The notes below the pieces were generated by a model that was given only the letters and a program-made list of their open reading frames with translations, did no database searches and was not told where the DNA came from. Source: Marinoscillum sp. 108 (GTDB lineage Bacteria; Bacteroidota; Bacteroidia; Cytophagales; Cyclobacteriaceae). Taken from it: a DNA stretch of 64,000 nt. A program made the translations under genes and the position numbers. Each line of letters opens with the position of its first letter. The stretch's first letter is position 1. The stretch lies in contig NZ_LR734808.1 of the NCBI RefSeq assembly GCF_902506655.1, positions 1,240,001-1,304,000 on the forward strand. Reading direction: 5' to 3'. Shown piece by piece: positions 55,401 through 63,204 of this stretch.

Positions 55401-55728
55401 GACTAACTACGAAGTACTCAGGGCCGCTACCCTGCATGGGGCGGAATACATTGGAATGGGTGAAGACTTAGGATCCATTGAAGTGGGGAAACTTGCGGAT
55501 ATCATCATATTGGATGAAGATCCGCTTGCCGACATTCGCAACTCAGAATCGGTCAGACACACCATGATCAATGGCAGACTGTATGACACCAATACCATGA
55601 ACGAGATAGGCCATCAACCAAATAAAAGAAGCCAATTCTACTGGGAAATGGACAGCTACAACGACAACTTCCCCTGGCATGAGGAAAGTCATAGCTTCCA
55701 GGGCTTGCACTGCAGCTGCCAGCACTAG
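52480..55728 (+). CDS. TolB-propeller/amidohydrolase fusion protein, exported
   Basis: 1082 residues with a signal peptide (ILIPLLIFSFFICQAQ). Residues about 40-620 are a chain of WD40-like PD40/TolB beta-propeller repeats with SPDGKTIVF-type motifs. About 650-1060 is a metal-dependent amidohydrolase: GKVIMPGLIDTHAHLRAF holds the HxH, a metal-bridging residue lies downstream, and an HTSVEHN block and the final DLGSIEVGKLADIIILDEDP are typical. This two-part architecture is common in Bacteroidota and is thought to act on peptides or cyclic amides in the periplasm. Substrate unknown. Confidence 0.92.
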   Translation: MTRILIPLLIFSFFICQAQDDWDVTSPVAPFQETTITVEEGTWMNLDVSPDGKTIVFDLLGDIYSMPISGGNATPLRTGHAYEVQPRYSPDGKKISFTSDAGGGDNIWVMDADGQNATQITREDFRLLNNAVWTPDGQYLIARKHFTSQRSLGAGEMWLYHITGGSGIQLTTRKNDQQDAGEPWVSGNYLYYSEDVYPGGYFQYNKDPNSQIYVIKRYDRTTGKTETVIGGPGGAVRPQISPDGSKLAFVRRVRTKSVLYIHDLATGIQKPVYDELTKDQQEAWAIFGVYPNFNWLPDNRTIVLYAKGKIRKVNTLTGESTIIPFKASATHRITDAPIFKQNPAPESFRSHVIRNATTSPDGKLLAFNAAGHLYTMKLPNGKPKRLTTSTDFEYEPAFSPDSKSIVYVSWADERKGAIHKIPATGGTPTRLTSEKGIYRTPSFSKDGKTLVFRKDEGDGTLGHAYTVKPGIYTMPVAGGTPTFICEDGENPVFNPKGDRVYLQTGGYLFGSLDKSYKSVNLKGEDEKIHFHSKYANQYTISPDGKWLAFGELYDVFVMPFSDHGQTFELTGSTKALPVTKVAEDAGINLQWSADGKSLQWTLGNKYHAVNVKDCFTFLEGSPDSIGDIPKTTVEIELTLKTDVPTGSIALSGGKVITMNGEEILENGVVLVQGNRIVAVGTQGELEIPADAKIIDVSGKVIMPGLIDTHAHLRAFRYGISPQKEWSYYANLAFGITATHDPSSNSETSMSQSEMVRAGLMVGPRIFSTGTILYGADGDFKAVINKYEDAQSAIARTKAYGTFSVKSYNQPRREQRQMIIKAAHENEIMVYPEGGSTFFHNMTMILDGHTSVEHNIPVAPLYQDVIELWSASKTSNTPTLIVNYGGLNGEYYWYQKTNVWENEKLMKYTPRAIIDSRSRHRTMAPDEEYENGHILVSQSCKALVDAGVKVCVGGHGQLQGLGVHWEMWNLAQGGMTNYEVLRAATLHGAEYIGMGEDLGSIEVGKLADIIILDEDPLADIRNSESVRHTMINGRLYDTNTMNEIGHQPNKRSQFYWEMDSYNDNFPWHEESHSFQGLHCSCQH

Positions 55729-55774
55729 ACATGTAGTAACCGAAGCTAGTCGCCAGAGATAGTTCAACTCAGAG

Positions 55775-55807
55775 CAGGCCCTTTCAAAATACTTTTGAAA
55801 GGGCCTG
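55775..55807 (+). terminator. Strong terminator after the amidohydrolase gene
   Basis: Perfect 15-bp stem CAGGCCCTTTCAAAA (55775-55789) / TTTTGAAAGGGCCTG (55793-55807), TAC loop, then TTGTTTTATT. Confidence 0.85.
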
Positions 55808-56100
55808 TTGTTTTATTGCCTACTACCTGTGATTTGAACCTCCTTTATGTCCCGGTTCCCCCATCAGGCGAACCATTTCAAATAATTTCCTTAGGACTGT
55901 AATAATTAGAGAATAACGTCCTGATTTCACAAATCGGATATATTTTTGCAGTTCCGACCAATATTTACACATCCAACAACTCGACGAAACTGTTATGCCC
56001 TTCAACGGGTTTATAGTGCCTTGTATCTGAAATACAAGGTGACGAAAGGAATTAATTGCTAGTATTAATGCATTGACCTCCTTATGTGGATGAATACTGA
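55808..56100 (+). promoter_or_regulatory. Leader region of the four-gene phosphorelay operon
   Basis: No gene is seen here. TATTTTTG at 55941-55948 fits the -7 consensus, although only CTG (55921-55923) stands at the -33 position. A transcript from there would have a leader of about 145 bases holding a hairpin CCTTGTAT/ATACAAGG (56019-56039) close to the start codon. This might be a control element; no known riboswitch is recognised. Confidence 0.35.
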
Positions 56101-59100
56101 ATGAAAGATAGCACAAACCATATCACACTCGATATCCTCAATAACCTTCCCGGGTTAGTTGTGCGCTATCAGCTCCACTCAGATCATACTGATGAAATTG
56201 TATTCGCCAATGAGGCGGCATCCCTCCTATTTGGCTCAAAATCGGGACTGGTAGATGCCACTACCTTTTGGGAAAAGGTTCATCCGGAGGATTCGGAACC
56301 CATGCACCAATCTTTTTTTTGTTCCGCTGAAAAACTCACTCAATGGGAGTTCGAATGGCGGGTAAAGACCAACACTGGCTCAATTATTTGGTTATGGGGT
56401 ACTGGCAACCCATCAAGGCAAAAAGATGGAAGTACGGTTTGGGACTGCATGATCTCTGATATTACGTCAAGAAAGGTTCTTTCGGAAACCAGTAAGCCCT
56501 TGGCGGCGGATCATGCCCTGCGTGAAGACTCGGAGCGCCTATTATCGTTATTGAACAATAACACCGAAGAAAGCTTTGTGCTGCTCAACAAGGACCTGCG
56601 CGTAATAAACTACAATGAGCAATTCTTAAAAAAATTTGGTGCCTACCTGGGGAAAGTCATCAGAAAAGGCGACTTGATTCTCGATCATGTAACATCAGAG
56701 CAAAGAAAACCTCTGGAAGAATTGTACTCAAGAGTACTTCAAGGCCAGGAGGAATCCAAAGAATTCTCCATTTCCGTTGATCAAGAGTTATTACATTTCC
56801 AAATCAAGTATAAACCTGTCTCTGATGAAAATGGGAGGATTACGGGCGTGTTTGTCACAACCGCAGACATTACCGATCGAAAGCGCGCTGAAGAACAATT
56901 AGCCCTGAACAACAGCCTCTTCCGATCTCTTGTGGAAAATGGCGCTGATGCTGTGATCATCATAGGCCCTGATGGCATACCTACCTACGCCTCGCCTTCT
57001 ATCACCAAAGTACTGGGATATACGGAAGCCGAAGCATTATCCCTGAATCTGTTTGAAATGGTTCATCCCGATGACGTGGGAGGAGTGGCGGAAAAAATGG
57101 CTGAAGTAATGGCCAACCCAGGGGTGACCATACCAGGTCATACCTCCCGCACCCGACATAAGGACGGATCCTGGCGCTGGATGGAAGCGACCATTACCAA
57201 TATGTTGCATGATCCGATCATTAATGGGATTGTAGACAACTTCAGGGATGTCACCGAACAAAAGGAACTTCAGGATTTGCTCAAAAACGCCAGTGAACTA
57301 GCCAAAATTGGAAGCTGGGAGGTTGATTTGGTTAAAAACTCTGTGTACTGGTCTGATATTACCAAGAAAATCAGGGAAGTGGAGCCCGATTTCGAGCCGG
57401 ATCTTGATACCGGGATCAGCTATTTCAAGGAAGGCGATAGAGAGATCATAGCAAGCCGTGTAAAAGAGTGCATCGAAAATGGGACTCCGTGGGACGAAGA
57501 ATTACAGATCACCACATTCAAAGGAAATTCCAAATGGGTCAGAACCATAGGGAGAGCAGAGTTTTCTCAGGGAAAATGTATCAGAATATATGGCAGTTTT
57601 CAGGACATCCATGATACGAAGATTGCCCAACTAGACCTACTGAAGTTTAAGCAGGTAATCGAAAATTCACGAGATGGGATTGCTCTAGCCAACCCACAGG
57701 GGAAGAGTATTTATTTAAACCCCGCTATGGAGGAAACTTTGGGCTATACAATTGAAAGCCTGCAAAAAGCCAAAGGTTCTGTTGCGGTCTATTCCGACCC
57801 CCAAAAACTCGAAGAGGTTTTTTCCACACTACTCTCGGGAGGGTATTGGAAAGGAGATGTTGAACTCCTCAATAAACACAAGGAGCCCGTCAGTTTTTAC
57901 TTAAGCGGCGGGCCTATATTTGATCACACCGGTCAGCTCATAGCCATTTATGGCATCCATACTGATATCACCGATCGGATTAGAGCTGAGCAAAACCTCA
58001 AAAAGGCGTTTGATGAAAAAAACCAGATCCTCGAGAGTATCGGTGATGCTTTTTTCACCACGGACAGAAATTTCACTGTGACCTACTGGAACGGCATAGC
58101 AGAAGCCCTCTCACAAACCCCACGTGAAAAAATTGTGGGAAAGAATCTCTGGGAAGTCTTTCCCGAGGGCTTGTCCATGCAATCTTTTGAAAAATACCAT
58201 TACGCCCTGAGTGAAATGGTCACTGTGAATTTTGAAGATTACTATGAATCCTTGGGTAAATGGATTGAGGCCAGTGCCTACCCCTCTGAGCAGGGACTTA
58301 CTGTTTATTTCAAAGACGTAACGGAAAGAAACAAAGCACGGGAAGCCATCCATCAATCGAATGACCGCTTCAAAAAAGTGTCTGAAGCCACTAATGATGC
58401 CATTTGGGATTGGGACGTGATCAATGACACGCTTTTCTGGGGGGAGGGTTTCAAAACACTTTTCGGTCACGAAATGAGAGAAAATCAGTCCAGCACGTTT
58501 CTCTGGAGCAAGTACATTCACCCCGACGACCTGGATGATGTACTGGCCAGCCTCTTCGATGTGTTGGAAAACAACACCACCAAAAAATGGGAAAAAGAAT
58601 ATCGATACCTGCGATCAGACGGAAGCTATGCTTTTGTAGTAGACAGAGGCATAGTGATAAGAGATGGTGAAGGAAAAGCCATCAGGATGGTGGGTGCAAT
58701 GAGCGACATCACGCATCGTAAGGAATACGAGCAGTCCCTCAAAATTCTCAACGAAAACCTGGAAAAGCAGGCCAAAGATCTGGCCACTTCCAATGCGGAG
58801 CTGGAGCAATTTGCCTATGTGGCCTCACATGACCTACAGGAACCCTTACGAATGGTCACCAGCTTCCTGACCAGGCTAGAAAGCAAGTATGCTACTGCAT
58901 TGGATGAAAAAGCCCATCAGTATATTCATTTCGCCGTGGATGGCGCCAAAAGAATGCGCCAGATTATTTTGGACTTGCTCCAGTTTTCCAGGGTGGGGCG
59001 CCACGAAGACGATCTGGAACTGATTGAAGTACAAGAAATTGTCGCAGAAGTGGTCACGCTGCAAAAGAAGATTATCGAAGAGAAGCAAGCCAATATTTCC

Positions 59101-59460
59101 ATAGGCGATCTCCCAACACTACGTACTTTTCGATCTCCACTTCTTCAGATATTTCACAACCTGATCAGCAATGCACTCAAGTACACCCAGGAAGGACGGC
59201 CCGCTTTTATTAGTATCACCTGCTACTCCACCAAGGCCTATTGGCAGTTTTCAGTTGAAGACAATGGCATTGGTATAGAGCCGGAATATTATGACAAAAT
59301 ATTTATTATTTTTCAGCGGCTCCATCAAAAGGAAGAGTATGGAGGCACAGGTATTGGTCTGGCAGTAGTCAAAAAACTCATCGATAATATGGGTGGAAAA
59401 ATATGGGTTGAATCTATCCCCGGAGAAGGAAGTAGTTTTCATTTTAACCTGCCTAAATGA
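56101..59460 (+). CDS. Seven-PAS-domain soluble histidine kinase
   Basis: 1119 residues with no transmembrane segment. About seven PAS domains are arranged in tandem (roughly 10-125, 145-260, 265-390, 395-510, 515-635, 640-755, 760-885), several ending in DIT(D/H)RK-type exits. HisKA follows, with the phytochrome-type box EQFAYVASHDLQEPLRMVTS (His910), then HATPase with VEDNGIGIEPEYYD and YGGTGIGLAVVKK. Cofactors or ligands of the PAS domains are not identifiable. First gene of a four-gene run; the next gene begins 2 bases after its stop. Confidence 0.92.
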   Translation: MKDSTNHITLDILNNLPGLVVRYQLHSDHTDEIVFANEAASLLFGSKSGLVDATTFWEKVHPEDSEPMHQSFFCSAEKLTQWEFEWRVKTNTGSIIWLWGTGNPSRQKDGSTVWDCMISDITSRKVLSETSKPLAADHALREDSERLLSLLNNNTEESFVLLNKDLRVINYNEQFLKKFGAYLGKVIRKGDLILDHVTSEQRKPLEELYSRVLQGQEESKEFSISVDQELLHFQIKYKPVSDENGRITGVFVTTADITDRKRAEEQLALNNSLFRSLVENGADAVIIIGPDGIPTYASPSITKVLGYTEAEALSLNLFEMVHPDDVGGVAEKMAEVMANPGVTIPGHTSRTRHKDGSWRWMEATITNMLHDPIINGIVDNFRDVTEQKELQDLLKNASELAKIGSWEVDLVKNSVYWSDITKKIREVEPDFEPDLDTGISYFKEGDREIIASRVKECIENGTPWDEELQITTFKGNSKWVRTIGRAEFSQGKCIRIYGSFQDIHDTKIAQLDLLKFKQVIENSRDGIALANPQGKSIYLNPAMEETLGYTIESLQKAKGSVAVYSDPQKLEEVFSTLLSGGYWKGDVELLNKHKEPVSFYLSGGPIFDHTGQLIAIYGIHTDITDRIRAEQNLKKAFDEKNQILESIGDAFFTTDRNFTVTYWNGIAEALSQTPREKIVGKNLWEVFPEGLSMQSFEKYHYALSEMVTVNFEDYYESLGKWIEASAYPSEQGLTVYFKDVTERNKAREAIHQSNDRFKKVSEATNDAIWDWDVINDTLFWGEGFKTLFGHEMRENQSSTFLWSKYIHPDDLDDVLASLFDVLENNTTKKWEKEYRYLRSDGSYAFVVDRGIVIRDGEGKAIRMVGAMSDITHRKEYEQSLKILNENLEKQAKDLATSNAELEQFAYVASHDLQEPLRMVTSFLTRLESKYATALDEKAHQYIHFAVDGAKRMRQIILDLLQFSRVGRHEDDLELIEVQEIVAEVVTLQKKIIEEKQANISIGDLPTLRTFRSPLLQIFHNLISNALKYTQEGRPAFISITCYSTKAYWQFSVEDNGIGIEPEYYDKIFIIFQRLHQKEEYGGTGIGLAVVKKLIDNMGGKIWVESIPGEGSSFHFNLPK

Positions 59461-59461
59461 T

Positions 59462-61090
59462 ATGTTGAGCTATGAGAAAATCCTCGGTCGGCTAGTCACA
59501 GTTCCCAAACAAATGGGGTGGGCATTCTTTATTCTACTTCTTTGCCTTACTCAGATTATAGCTTTCAGGATCTATAACATGGAGAAAGCTGCCGAACTAC
59601 ACATTACAGAGCGAGAAGCTATTTTTCTCAAGGGCCAGCTCGAAGGATCACTCAACCACAGTATCACCGCTACCAAGGTATTGGCCTATCTGGTGGAAAA
59701 AGATCTGCTGAGCGATAATTTTGATTCGATTTGTAAAAATCTGCTCAGTCAAAACCCCTTCATTGATGCCCTACAGCTGGTGAAAGGGGACACCATCATC
59801 AATACCTATCCCCTGGCTGGCAATGAAGCCACTATCGGCTATAATGTTGGCAACAATTCTGCCCATAGGGAAGAGGTCGAACAGGCAAAGCTGAGGGGTG
59901 AATTATATTTTGAAGGACCCATCAATCTCATCCAGGGAGGTAAGGGAATCGTAGGCAGGGTACCTATCTCCAGAGACGGAGTGTTCTGGGGGTTTTCTGC
60001 CGTGATTATCCGACATGAGACACTCATAAGAGCCCTCAATATAGACCCCACAGGAATGAATGATCAATTCGTCTATCAACTGATAAAAATCAATACAGAT
60101 GGTAAGGAATCCAATCCATATTTTCAGCATGATCAAACCATTGATAGTGGTATCTACAGTGAAGTAACAGTCCCCATTGGAAACTGGATCATATTGGTGA
60201 AAATGAAACAGCCGCAATACTGGGTAAATGCTGTGACTTTTTCCTTGTTGGGGATACTCCTTTCTGCTCTACTGGGGGTATTCAGTTGGTTTTTGGCCGT
60301 TCAGCCCATGCGACTAAGAGCACTTGTGGCCATGAAAACCAAAGATCTCAAAACCGCCAACAGAACTCTCCAGAAAAAAGCCAAGGAGCTGGAATTCTCC
60401 AACAGCGAGCTAGAGCAGTTTGCATATGTAGCGTCACATGACCTGCAGGAGCCCTTGCGAATGATTACTGGTTTTCTCAATCAACTTGAGAAAAAGTACC
60501 TTAATCAGCTGGATGAAAAGGCCCTGAAATACATTCACTTCGCCAAAGATGGAGCCATACGCATGAAACATATCATTCTGGATCTGCTGGAATTCTCTCG
60601 TGTGGGAATACTTGAGGACGCGCTTGAGCAGGTAGATACCCGCCAAATGGTCAATGAGGTGTGCATGCTGGAAAAACGAAATATTGAAGGCAAGAATGCC
60701 AAAATAAACATCCATAATTTACCTGTCATTGAATTCTATCAGGTTCCCTTTTTACGAATCCTCAGGAATCTTGTAGGAAATGCGCTTAGATACAACAAGC
60801 CCGACACATCCCCGATCATCACCATCTCCTCTACCACTCATGATGATTACTGGGAGTTTTCGGTTTCTGATAACGGTTTAGGTATTTCAGAAGAACACTT
60901 TGATAAAATATTTGTACTTTTCCACCAGGTAGACCCGGGTCATGGGGGTTCGGGTATGGGATTAGCCATTACCAAAAAATTAGTTGAAAACCTGGGTGGT
61001 GAAATTTGGGTAGAAGCGGAATTGGGTGTAGGCAGCACCTTTTATTTCACCATTCCGAAGATGAGAACTCCAACCAATAAAAACCTATGA
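59462..61090 (+). CDS. Membrane histidine kinase with CHASE-like sensor
   Basis: 542 residues from ATG at 59462, directly after the stop of the previous gene. TM1 is at about 18-38. An extracytoplasmic CHASE-like domain spans about 40-250 (IDALQLVKGDTIINTYPLAG). TM2 is at about 258-280, followed by a coiled coil and HisKA with EQFAYVASHDLQEPLRMITG (His326). HATPase has SDNGLGISEEHFD and GSGMGLAITKK. The kinase core is closely related to that of the upstream gene, so both probably feed the same response regulator. Stop overlaps the next start by ATGA. Confidence 0.92.
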   Translation: MLSYEKILGRLVTVPKQMGWAFFILLLCLTQIIAFRIYNMEKAAELHITEREAIFLKGQLEGSLNHSITATKVLAYLVEKDLLSDNFDSICKNLLSQNPFIDALQLVKGDTIINTYPLAGNEATIGYNVGNNSAHREEVEQAKLRGELYFEGPINLIQGGKGIVGRVPISRDGVFWGFSAVIIRHETLIRALNIDPTGMNDQFVYQLIKINTDGKESNPYFQHDQTIDSGIYSEVTVPIGNWIILVKMKQPQYWVNAVTFSLLGILLSALLGVFSWFLAVQPMRLRALVAMKTKDLKTANRTLQKKAKELEFSNSELEQFAYVASHDLQEPLRMITGFLNQLEKKYLNQLDEKALKYIHFAKDGAIRMKHIILDLLEFSRVGILEDALEQVDTRQMVNEVCMLEKRNIEGKNAKINIHNLPVIEFYQVPFLRILRNLVGNALRYNKPDTSPIITISSTTHDDYWEFSVSDNGLGISEEHFDKIFVLFHQVDPGHGGSGMGLAITKKLVENLGGEIWVEAELGVGSTFYFTIPKMRTPTNKNL

Positions 61091-61524
61091 GGAAACCAGT
61101 GCACATATTGTTAGTAGAAGACAACGAAGGGGATATATTACTAACCACTGAGGCACTGGAAGAAAGCGAAATTGCAAATAAAATAAGTGTAGTACGAAAC
61201 GGAAAGGAGGCGCTCGACTGGGTATTTAAGCGCCATCAACACGAAAATTCAGAAGCACCAGACCTTATTCTTTTGGATGTCAATCTTCCGCTGAAAAACG
61301 GTCATGAGGTACTCCAAGCCATTAAAAGTGATGATAATGTCAAACATATTCCTGTGATCATGCTGACCACATCATCGTCTGAAAAAGACGTACACTTGTC
61401 CTATCAATATGCGGCCAACTGCTACATCACCAAACCAGTAGAAGTAAGCGACTTCCTCAACGCTATTTCCACCCTTTGTCGCTTTTGGATCAAGGTTGTT
61501 ACACTCCCAAAAAGTAAGATCTAA
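61087..61524 (+). CDS. Single-domain response regulator (Rcp1-like)
   Basis: 145 residues, receiver only. Acidic pair Glu11/Asp12, phosphoacceptor Asp64 in LILLDVNLPLKNG, the MLTTSSSEKD threonine and the YITKPVEV lysine are all present. It matches the Rcp1/CheY-like receivers that partner phytochrome-type kinases. It overlaps the kinase upstream (ATGA) and the next gene by one base (TAATG), so all are translationally linked. With no output domain, it probably acts as a phosphate shuttle or by protein-protein contact. Confidence 0.93.
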   Translation: MRKPVHILLVEDNEGDILLTTEALEESEIANKISVVRNGKEALDWVFKRHQHENSEAPDLILLDVNLPLKNGHEVLQAIKSDDNVKHIPVIMLTTSSSEKDVHLSYQYAANCYITKPVEVSDFLNAISTLCRFWIKVVTLPKSKI

Positions 61525-62933
61525 TGGCTAAGGATAAGAAGAAACTCATAGTTCTTGTGGTAGAGGATAATGACGGTGACTACTTTTTAGTAGAGGATTT
61601 CCTGCAGGACATGATTCTCGCTCCTGAGATTCATAGGGCGGTCAACTTCAAAGAAGCCAAATCATTTTTGTCTGAAGATCATCACGAGGTTCACGCCATT
61701 CTCCTCGACCTTTCGCTACCTGATAAGACAGGAGAACAGCTCTTACGGGAGATACTTGTTATCTCAAAAGGAATTCCGCTCATCATTCTTACCGGGTTCT
61801 CAGGTGAAGGTTTTGCCATCAAATCACTTGCTCTCGGTGCATCTGACTACCTACTCAAAGATGATCTCAACGCTACCATTCTCTACAAAAGCATTGTCTA
61901 TTCCATTGAACGGGCTAAAAACCAGATCTCTTTAAAAGAGTCTGAGCTTCGATATGCGGAGTTGTTTCATCTAAGCCCTCAGCCCATGTGGGTCTATGAC
62001 ATTCACACACTTAAATTCATCCAGGTAAACAAGGCCGCCTGTGATCACTATGGATACACCACTGATGAGTTCCTTGCCATGACCATCAAGGACATCCGAC
62101 CTCCTGAAGAAGTTCCTATGTTGGAGAGAACTGTACTCAGACGAGATGTACTCCTTCCCTACAAAGGGGTATTCAGGCATACCAAGAAAAACGGTGAAGT
62201 CATAACAGTGGAAATAAAAAGTGACATCCTGACGCACAATGGAAATAACGTACGCCTGGTACTGGTCAATGATATTTCTGATAAAAAGAAAGCTCAGGAG
62301 GAACTGCTCACCATCGCTCATCAGGTGGAAGATCGGGAGCGTACCCGCATTTCCATAGATCTGCACGACGGGCTCCAGCAAACCCTGGTCACTTCCTACA
62401 TGCATTTTGAGTCCATAAAAACTGCCCTTGATCAACTTGACACGGAGGCTTCAGAAAGGTTCGTCAAAGGTATGGAAGTGCTCAATGAGGGGATAGAGCA
62501 AGTGAGAACTATTGCTCACGAGTTGATGCCCGCCAAGATAGAAAAAGAAGGCTATGTAGCAGCCATTACTCAGCTGCTGGACCAGATTGAGGGCTCCATC
62601 CAGTTCAAATTTGTGCAGAATCTGGGCGGAAAGCGGCTACCGTCTAATATCTCCCTGATCTTGTTTAGAATCAGTCAGGAAGCCATCAACAACATCATCA
62701 AGCACTCCAGGGCCACCATGGCCACCATGGCGTTGGAACTAGAAGGAAGCATTGTCAGACTTTCTGTGGTAGACAATGGCGTGGGATTCAGCATCGATAA
62801 CCTGGCAAAAGACCATTCCATCTTTGGACTGAAGGCTATCGGGTCACGTATTCACTCACTGGGTGGGCTATTTGAACTGGACTCCGAAATTGGACGGGGA
62901 ACCAGTCTGACTATCGAAATCCCTATTTACTAG
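61524..62933 (+). CDS. REC-PAS-HisKA_3 hybrid histidine kinase
   Basis: 469 residues. The N-terminal receiver has Asp62 in AILLDLSLPDKTG, but the KP motif is KD (YLLKDDLN). A PAS domain is at about 145-260 (SPQPMWVYDIHTLKFIQVN). HisKA_3 dimerisation/phosphotransfer has DRERTRISIDLHDGLQQTLV (His near 281), and HATPase has DNGVGFSIDN with a G2-like FGLKAIGSRIHSLGG. This is the NarL/DegS kinase type, which normally serves a NarL-type DNA-binding regulator; none lies downstream in the window. As the last gene it could receive phosphate on its REC domain from the earlier kinases. Confidence 0.9.
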   Translation: MAKDKKKLIVLVVEDNDGDYFLVEDFLQDMILAPEIHRAVNFKEAKSFLSEDHHEVHAILLDLSLPDKTGEQLLREILVISKGIPLIILTGFSGEGFAIKSLALGASDYLLKDDLNATILYKSIVYSIERAKNQISLKESELRYAELFHLSPQPMWVYDIHTLKFIQVNKAACDHYGYTTDEFLAMTIKDIRPPEEVPMLERTVLRRDVLLPYKGVFRHTKKNGEVITVEIKSDILTHNGNNVRLVLVNDISDKKKAQEELLTIAHQVEDRERTRISIDLHDGLQQTLVTSYMHFESIKTALDQLDTEASERFVKGMEVLNEGIEQVRTIAHELMPAKIEKEGYVAAITQLLDQIEGSIQFKFVQNLGGKRLPSNISLILFRISQEAINNIIKHSRATMATMALELEGSIVRLSVVDNGVGFSIDNLAKDHSIFGLKAIGSRIHSLGGLFELDSEIGRGTSLTIEIPIY

Positions 62934-62938
62934 CTCCA

Positions 62939-62970
62939 CCCTCGATTTCAGTATAGATTAGGATCGAGGG
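62939..62970 (+). terminator. Stem-loop after the phosphorelay operon
   Basis: CCCTCGAT (62939-62946) and ATCGAGGG (62963-62970) form 8-bp arms around a 16-base loop, just after the kinase stop. No T tract follows, so termination efficiency is doubtful. Confidence 0.4.
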
Positions 62971-62991
62971 AATCCCTAACTTGCACAGACT

Positions 62992-63204
62992 ATGGAAACG
63001 TTCAAACTTCAAGAGGGTGAAGAGTATATTGAGCTCAATAACCTAATGAAAATCCTCAACTGGGTAGCCTCAGGTGGTGAAGCCAAAAGTCAAATAGATG
63101 AAGGCCTGGTCACTGTCAATGGTGAGGTAGAAACCAGAAGAAGAAAAAAGCTCAGATCAGGTGACAAAGTAGAGTATGGAAGCGAGGCAGCAATAATCGC
63201 CTAA
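62992..63204 (+). CDS. S4-domain RNA-binding protein (YaaA/YbcJ-like)
   Basis: 70 residues forming one S4 domain: [20 protein letters not shown], then [20 protein letters not shown] and the basic [12 protein letters not shown]. Small stand-alone S4 proteins of this type bind structured RNA, such as rRNA. The 3' end overlaps the convergent chemoreceptor-like gene by 4 bases. Confidence 0.88.
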   Translation: METFKLQEGEEYIELNNLMKILNWVASGGEAKSQIDEGLVTVNGEVETRRRKKLRSGDKVEYGSEAAIIA

